Position numbers and translations under genes: made by a program | The notes under the pieces: model-generated | Seen by the model: only the letters and a program-made list of their open reading frames with translations | Databases searched by the model: none | Told to the model about the DNA's origin: nothing | From: Phytoseiulus persimilis | Taxonomy: Eukaryota > Arthropoda > Arachnida > Mesostigmata > Phytoseiidae | Direction of reading: 5' to 3' | DNA length: 64,000 nt | Assembly: GCA_037576195.1 (NCBI GenBank) | Contig: CM075102.1 | Span: forward strand, 22,502,745-22,566,744 | Shown: positions 57,576 through 64,000 of the stretch, one piece after another | How positions within the stretch are numbered: the first letter of the stretch is position 1 | How the letters are laid out: each line of letters starts with the position of its first letter

Positions 57576-60500
57576 CTGCAAGCAACAAGAACGAACGTTG
57601 ATGACAAACGCGCACGCTTAATCTTATCACAAAAAAGCGCAAATCGATGACAGCCCCTCGTCGAACCAGTCACCCATAACAGTGAGGAGTAGCGATCAGA
57701 AGAGGTGTGTGTAATCGAGTCGAGACGCAGTCCTGATATCGCATTCCTCGACATCACAGAAAATGTCACGCACCGAAGGTAACTGGAGGATCTCGCCTTC
57801 TTGTTCCCTTCGTCTTACCCAGCGAAGAGATTCGAAGGTGAGAAATACAAATTTTCACACGCCTTTGAAACACCTGCGCTTAGACGTCTGTGCGAGCGTC
57901 AACGGAGACGCCGGTGTCGTCGTCGGCGGCCGCCGCTGACGCCGGGGACGTCCGCGGAGTTCTCTTCTACCCGGATCTTGCCGCGGGTCGATTTTAAATT
58001 CGACGTATCAATGTTCTAGTCCAGGAATGCATCGCTGAACACTTTGCTCAGTCTGCCAGATGTTGTTTCTGTTTTGATGATAATCTATTGACCAAAAATA
58101 CCCCGCTCCGGCGTGTGGGCTAGCCGATGGATGACCGAGAGGAAAGATAGATGCGATCCGATGCGGCGCGTCGCCTCGTCTTGCCTCGCGATACGTCGAC
58201 GAAAAGGAACGCACCTGGTGCGCGGCCTATGCTATACTTTGATCCCAGTTCGATGTCTGGAAGTCGTTTGGGTAAGAACCGGTCCTCGCCACGGACCAGC
58301 AAAGAGATCAATGCACGAAAATTGCAAACGCGGAATAGTCATGGAGCGCAAACTTCATCGTTGACGATTGACGAACTCTCTAGAGAGCCCGATCGCCGGC
58401 TGTCACCTGCGCAGCGAAGGAAACTTTTTCAAGGTAGAACGTTCGGATGTTAGTGTTCCAAGACAGAGGCAAGAGCGAGTAGTGCTCACTTTGACCTTCG
58501 ACGCGTGTTTTCATTCGCCATTTTCCGGGACGGCTGAAACCGTTTTCGTTCGGCCGACGAATCAATCGGATGAAATCGAGCGGAAGAGAAACTTTACAAA
58601 AAGAGAGACGCCCTCGAAAACGTGCGACTCAACAACCACTGCTGAACGAAGGCAGCGCGAAAATCCCGTGATGATCAGTTTCAGAGGAAACGTTGGATGC
58701 TGATAAGAACTCGAGGGCCGCGTTTACCTCCGCGACTCGCGCGCAGTGCCGAACACTCCAAGGGACTGTTGGTGAGCTGGCGCTTGGCCGTTGTTTTCCG
58801 CCCAAGCGCGTTGGGTTTCGGAGAAATCCGAGAAGGGGTATTCGCGAAACGATTCTTCTCGTTCCGACGTCCGCCGAAACAGCAGCGCTTCGGCTTCGAT
58901 CGGAATTGAACGAGACTGCCGAGCGTGACAGGAGACAAGCGGAGATAAACCCGCAGTCGTCTGAGAATGACCTAAAAATGAAAGAATGCGGACTCGCCGG
59001 CGTCATGTCAAGTCGCTGCAGTCAACGAGAGATGTCCGAAACGTTCATTCTGTCGTCTGTAATGTCGCCAGGGAGTAGGGAGCCCCCTAACGACTCTGAT
59101 CGATCCCCAGACCAGAATCATTCAGTGTAGCAGCGACGACGGCGGCGTCGGCAAGTGCTTCTCGACTCGCCTGCCGTTCTGCCTTTTCCTCGCTCGGCTT
59201 CTCGAAGATTTCCTCTACTTTTTTTGTCCGGCTCACTCTCTCCCGCGCTGGGCTGGTGCGGGCCGAGCCCTGAGCATTGAAAGACACGGGAGCGCGTAAG
59301 AGAGCAACAGAATAGCGGCCGAAGAAGAAACTTCTGAGAGCTGCCGCTTCAGATACATCACCGCCGGCCGCCTTCATCACCATGGCCTTCCCCTTCGCTG
59401 TTCCCTCTCGCTTTTTTTGACGTTTTTCCTGACGGAATCGTGATTCTTCACTCTGATATCTGTTCGGGCTGATCTGCGGTGATAACCAACGGAAAACTCC
59501 GCAGCAAAAACTCATTCGTTCACCGGCGAGGCGCACTCTGTCCTCGCGGGCAACTTTTCGACAGTGCGGATCAGGCTTGGACGCTTGGTTGCGCGTGTGC
59601 TCGCAATGAGCTTCGGGTGAGCACTATTCGTCCGCAAGTGCTGGGTTTCAATTCCATCCGCAGTCGTCGGGGCGAGGAAAAATGGAGCGAGACAGACTGC
59701 AGCACGAGGTCGCCGTGATGAAAACCTGTCGTGCGCCGCTGGTGTCGAAAAATTTGAATAATTCGTCGATTTCAAATATTGGTCGTCGTCTGACACAGAA
59801 TACCGTGCCGCGGACGAGGAACCTTTCGATGCTCCGTCCCCATCGTACGAGACTTCGGAAGACGACGACTATCTCGCTAAGGGAGTGCGTCGACTTTCGA
59901 AGCGCTGACAAGTCGCCTTGGAGAGGTAGTGAAGTTTCTTGAGAACTTGACCGCCGAATTCGCGAGGTTCGCCCGGGATTTGCGAAGGCTCAAAGTCGGA
60001 TTCGGCGAATTCGCGAGGCCGATGGCGGAAAAAGCACAGCTGCGATGTGTAAATGTCTGTTAGTGCATTCGACATCGTCAACAAGGAATCGGCCTTGACG
60101 ATGATGCCATTCAGTTAGATATAGACACATCCGTGAACGAGCTAGCAACAGAGTAAGTACGGCCGGGCTTTCTCGATATTTCTCGTCGAAGCCTCGCTAT
60201 GAGGAAGATTCCCAGGAATTTCACGCGGGGGTCGCCTCCGTTTGCCCACGAGCGTGATCAAACTCGACCGTATTGAGTGCGAGAGAGAAAAGTACAACTT
60301 TGATGAGAGCGTACGACGGGATCGGCGCTGCGGCGACGGCTCGTAATCCTCGAAGTAAAACAGCTTCTTAGAACATTCTTGATGAGCCAGTAACGGCCGG
60401 TCACCGGCTTAGCGACATCGTCAGCTAACGGGCAGTCCATTGTGAGCAGGATTCAGTGGCCCCCTCGACGTTTTTTCTCCGTGTGTGTTCTCGATTTAGC

Positions 60501-60656
60501 TCTTCGCTTTTCTGCTCCTACTTCCCTGTCGATCGGTGTCCTCTCCTGCATGCCCCTTCCTTCTGTCTCGGTCCGGGGAAAACTGCCGTAATTCAAAATC
60601 AGCCTCTCATGCGTACGAGGAGTCATCGCCGAAGTCGTTATAGTGCCGCTGTTACC

Positions 60657-60675
60657 GCACACACACACACACACG
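60657..60675. repeat. AC dinucleotide microsatellite
   Basis: About nine CA units in a row. It lies in a GC-rich flank without a supported gene. Confidence 0.85.
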
Positions 60676-62292
60676 CTTAAGATAGGATTCGACTAAATTT
60701 GTTTGTTCTCTATGTTCTACAAAACACTCGTCGAAGCATTCGCTAGCCCGCGGATAGCCTTGAGTGTCTTCCAAGATTTTCGTATGAGGCAGATGACAAA
60801 CAAGTTGCTTGTTCCGACTTTCGGCTCCAGTGAGGGACCGCCACCTTCGCAGAGAAACTTCATGCGGGGTAGAATGCCAATCGCCGGACGGAACAGAATG
60901 ATTCGAACTGGAGCTGGACTTCTTCGTGGTCTCAGTCGACAATCTGTTGCCATTCACAGAGCTTGACCGCGTATCGTTTCGCTGGAAGGTCCGTCTCGGC
61001 CAGCATGCACTCATGTCGAACACAAGTCGAAATAGGCGAAGCGGACTCGACCCGTTCGCGATATTGAGTTTCCGGAACCATAAAAAGCCGCATTCAGTGC
61101 GATACAAGCCTCGTTTCAACAACAAGTCGATGAGCTCCATACACACTGAAACCCAAACACACAGTTCAGGACGAGAGGCGCCAGAACTGTCGTTGAGTTC
61201 GAGCTCATCTCGCAGTGTTGCTGTCGTAATTCCATCAGCGTTTGTGGTCCGCTATTCTTTTGTGTATATTCCTCGCTCTGAGCCAACCCCCCACCCCCCT
61301 TCGCCGTTTCTCAGATCATTCCCCGCACATCGACCATCGTTCGCCGAAACCAAACAGCACCATTGTTGGAACACGAAACCATCGGCGACAGCCCGATCAA
61401 CTCATTGAGCTAAATTACATCAACCCAAGCGGTCGCTGTGCTTGCAGCCGAGGATCTCGTTCCGTGGTTTGACGGTTTCAGACCCTGAACAGTCTGTTAT
61501 TCGCGCAGTGTTCCGTCTGTCGGTTCGGTCGTTCGTTCGTTTAGCAACAGGCAGAGGGGGCGGCGGCGGGCGTTGGCAGAGTTGACTTCCTCCACCGGAA
61601 CCAGAGCCATGTGAACACACCTGACTGACGGTTTCCGGCGACTTTTTTCCTTCTTCTCTTTGCTCACTTGACTACAACATCATCGCGATCGTGGCCGTCG
61701 TTTAAGCCAGGTACTCAGTTTAGCGTTGCTTGTCGTCGTCGCTGCGACAGTGGCAGAGCAAGAGGGAAGAGCATCTCACCTGCACAGCCGAGAGCCAACG
61801 ATCGCTTGGATAGCAAGCGTTCAGTTTCCTTCAAGATCTTCCTGCTCCGAAGTTGGTCGCGCCGAGGCCGCACTACAGCGCCGGCAAGCATAATAGTTGG
61901 CTGGGCAGTAGTCGGCCGTTCGTTCAGCGATCATTGACTCTGCGATTCGGACGCTCTTTCATTCAGCTCGAGTGAGCTTGGTCGGATCAGCTTGCCATGC
62001 TTGAGAGTCTCCGGGCGCAGCGCCGATGCAGAGTACTCGTACATCGGTCACAACTCCAGTTCGCCGATCGGATGACGCCAACGGCTGCCGAGTCACCACG
62101 CACGTTGTACATATTTGGCCATGCAGCACGCCAATTACGAGTATTTTTCCCAGACCGATATGACGAGCATCCTCCGCTCCATCCCATCTTTGTTGTTCTA
62201 TCGACTTTGGCTTCTTCGTTTTCCAGCGGTGGCCCGGAAAGCTCACTACCAGAAAATCAAGGTCGGTGTGCAGGTGCGTCGGGCTTGACTGG

Positions 62293-62390
62293 ATGCTTGC
62301 CTGCCTGTCTGTCTGGCTGGTCCGTCGGCACGGCGGTTGGACGCTTGCTTGGTCGGTCGGCCGGGCGGGCGGGCTAGCGGGCGGGCGGCA
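62293..62390. repeat. Degenerate CTGC/CTGG/GGTC/GGGC tetranucleotide tract
   Basis: TGCCTGCCTGTCTGTCTGGC leads into GGTCGGTCGGCCGGGCGGGC and further GGGC units. It is a decayed simple repeat similar to those in the 30-33 kb region. Confidence 0.75.
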
Positions 62391-64000
62391 CACGACGATT
62401 CTCTGCGCAAACCACAAGGGGATAGAAACTTGTGCCGCTCAGATCCGGTCGGTGAGAAACCCGGTCTGATTGTGCCTTTGAGAGATTTTTCGGGGCCGCA
62501 GTCACTGAAGAAATCCGACTGCGATGAGAAGCACTCCTTTCAACAATGGAGACCAAGGCTTCCGTGAGTGAGCGTAACCTGCCGTCGTATTTCACTTCAT
62601 TTCAGACGGTCGAAGCCAGTCTTACTCTTCATGAGTCGCGTAGCGCGCAGTTCGGTGACTCGAACGATGAAGAAAAGGAAAAACTCCAGAAACAGGGCGC
62701 TACGTAATTGGTCCCGTGGCAATTCGGTTTTTTCTTCATTCCGGCAAGCCGTTTCTGCCGGTGCGGCCGTCGCTACGCCATTGTGGATCGTGTTGAAGTT
62801 AGGCTCGATTCACGCACCTGTGCTTCTTGCAAATCATTCCTACAACCGTCACCCAACAAAACTCGGTTCTAGGAGCCATATTTATGTCCACGGAGGCGGT
62901 TGTTCCGCGCCGGTTCGGCAGAGGGTTCACTTCGTCCGCCTCTCGATCCTGGGTCGAAGCGGGTTGCCGTTCTTGCTCCGTAACCTGGTTCCCGAGAGGA
63001 AATTCGGCCTGAAGACGTTGCCTCGAGGGAATCGGTGAGACGGGCGACTCACCGGTCGCCTACCTTCCGCGAGCTTAGCTTTTCGGTTCGATGCCGGGTA
63101 TCGTCGCAAACGTTCGCGGCAACAGTTTGCGAAAGTTAGAAGATGGCCAAGTGACTGATTGGTCAGTTGGCTGGCATCGATCGCCACCGGTGCCGTGGAA
63201 TGCAGCGGTGGCGGCAGAAGCGGCGGCAACGACGACGAAGTCCTTTGTTTCGCGGTCAGTGACTCCAGGTGTGTCGTTCCCCATTGCTGTCTTCGCTGCT
63301 CCTGCTGGCAATGGGCAACTCCGCGAGTGCTGCTCCTGCGCCTACTATGAACTACTACCAGCGCACCATTCCAAGGGCTCAAAGCAAGCAAGCGAGCGAG
63401 CTACTGACTAAGCGGTCCGCTAGGTCGACACCTGCTCTGAAACCTGCTACACACATTCATGGCCCTCCGAGTGTTGTTTAGTGCTCCGAGCACCTGACAC
63501 ACTCCTCATCTGGGAATACACCCTGACCTTTGAATTTGGGCCCGTGTGTGAAAGAGACTTTCGGCCGGTAGCAACTCGGACCACGAACACTGTTACACCG
63601 TCACTGACCGTTGCGTCTCCGTGAGACCATTCGTTGGTTAAGAACAACGACGGCGGCGGCGGCCAGCGTTACGCCAGCTGGTCTTTGGCAAAGTCAAGAA
63701 GAAGCCCCTGTGTTTCGCGGCAATGCATCAAACAGTCGTCCTCGTTAAGTTCCAACGAACGAATCTCAAGATTTACTCTCCGGCGGTGGCTCCACTGCCG
63801 GACCTTCTGAACGAATCGGTTCGGAGTCCGCTCGATGGGGAGTCATCGTTATCAGCTCACTGTACACGACGAGTCAGATCTCTAGGAGTCGAACATCGTC
63901 TGACAAGAAAGTCACAAGCGCGAATTATTCTGCTCAGAGTACTGACCAGGTGGCTCTTCGACGGGCATTGCTGTTGCCTGTGCTGTACTATATGCATGCG

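Larger units (their letters stand above)
57576..64000. other. Unassigned GC-rich region upstream of the bHLH gene
   Basis: This should hold the bHLH promoter and 5' exon. Long overlapping open frames on both strands (for example 58693-59130 plus: SELNETAERDRRQAEINPQS; 59465-59087 minus: RFRQEKRQKKREGTAKGKAM, RTKKVEEIFEKPSEEKAERQ after a caccgcag acceptor) look protein-like in patches. They cannot be ranked without transcripts or homologues. An AC dinucleotide run is at 60657-60674 and tetranucleotide runs are near 61500 and 62300. No domain was recognised. Confidence 0.35.

Noticed and set aside
58629-59536. Plus- and minus-strand frames of 125-150 codons as genes
   Set aside because: They overlap antisense to each other. 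Some patches look protein-like, but I cannot choose a strand and recognise no family.

Overview
The window reads as nuclear DNA of an arthropod. Genes are split by GT-AG introns, mostly about 100-550 bases and one of 5.9 kb. The proteins are metazoan: a Dbp5/DDX19 mRNA-export helicase, mitochondrial ribosomal protein L14, a Pur-alpha-type single-strand nucleic acid binding protein, a bHLH factor, and a ceramide phosphoethanolamine synthase, which is characteristic of arthropods. Base composition is near 50% GC and gene density is moderate. A compact chelicerate genome such as a mite would fit, but that is an inference and no species marker was found.

Layout. 0.76-2.15 kb: a frameshifted Ty1/copia retrotransposon (minus). 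3.2-3.8 kb: mRpL14 (plus), which converges on DDX19 (minus, 6.1-3.9 kb including the 3' UTR). 6.2-15.9 kb: no gene I can support. 15.9-18.1 kb: five-exon ceramide phosphoethanolamine synthase (plus). 18.5-18.9 kb: a degenerate tandem repeat. 21.4-20.0 kb: a three-exon coiled-coil gene (minus) whose first intron carries a small hAT-like MITE. 27.2-25.8 kb: Pur-alpha (minus). 28-39 kb: mostly unassigned, with GC-rich tetranucleotide-repeat stretches and two candidate exon groups. 39.4-45.2 kb: a repeat-rich domain. It is built from a roughly 41-copy, 45-bp minisatellite, shorter related arrays in both orientations, an inverted repeat, and an endonuclease-domain remnant of a retroelement or Helitron. 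47.1-48.0 kb: a four-exon gene for a small secreted cystine-knot protein, followed by a second MITE with perfect 8-bp target-site duplications. 57.6-50.9 kb: a bHLH gene (minus) with a 5.9-kb intron. 57.6-64 kb: GC-rich and unassigned.

The genes do not form a pathway; this is a typical mixed eukaryotic neighbourhood. The items most worth following up are the orphan 11-cysteine cystine-knot protein, the bHLH gene, and the minisatellite domain. In that domain most of the common monomer differences I noted are synonymous in one reading frame, and two separate arrays end in the same short tail. Gene models were assembled by hand from splice sites and codon phase. Coordinates of splice junctions may be off by a base or so. 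No database search was possible.
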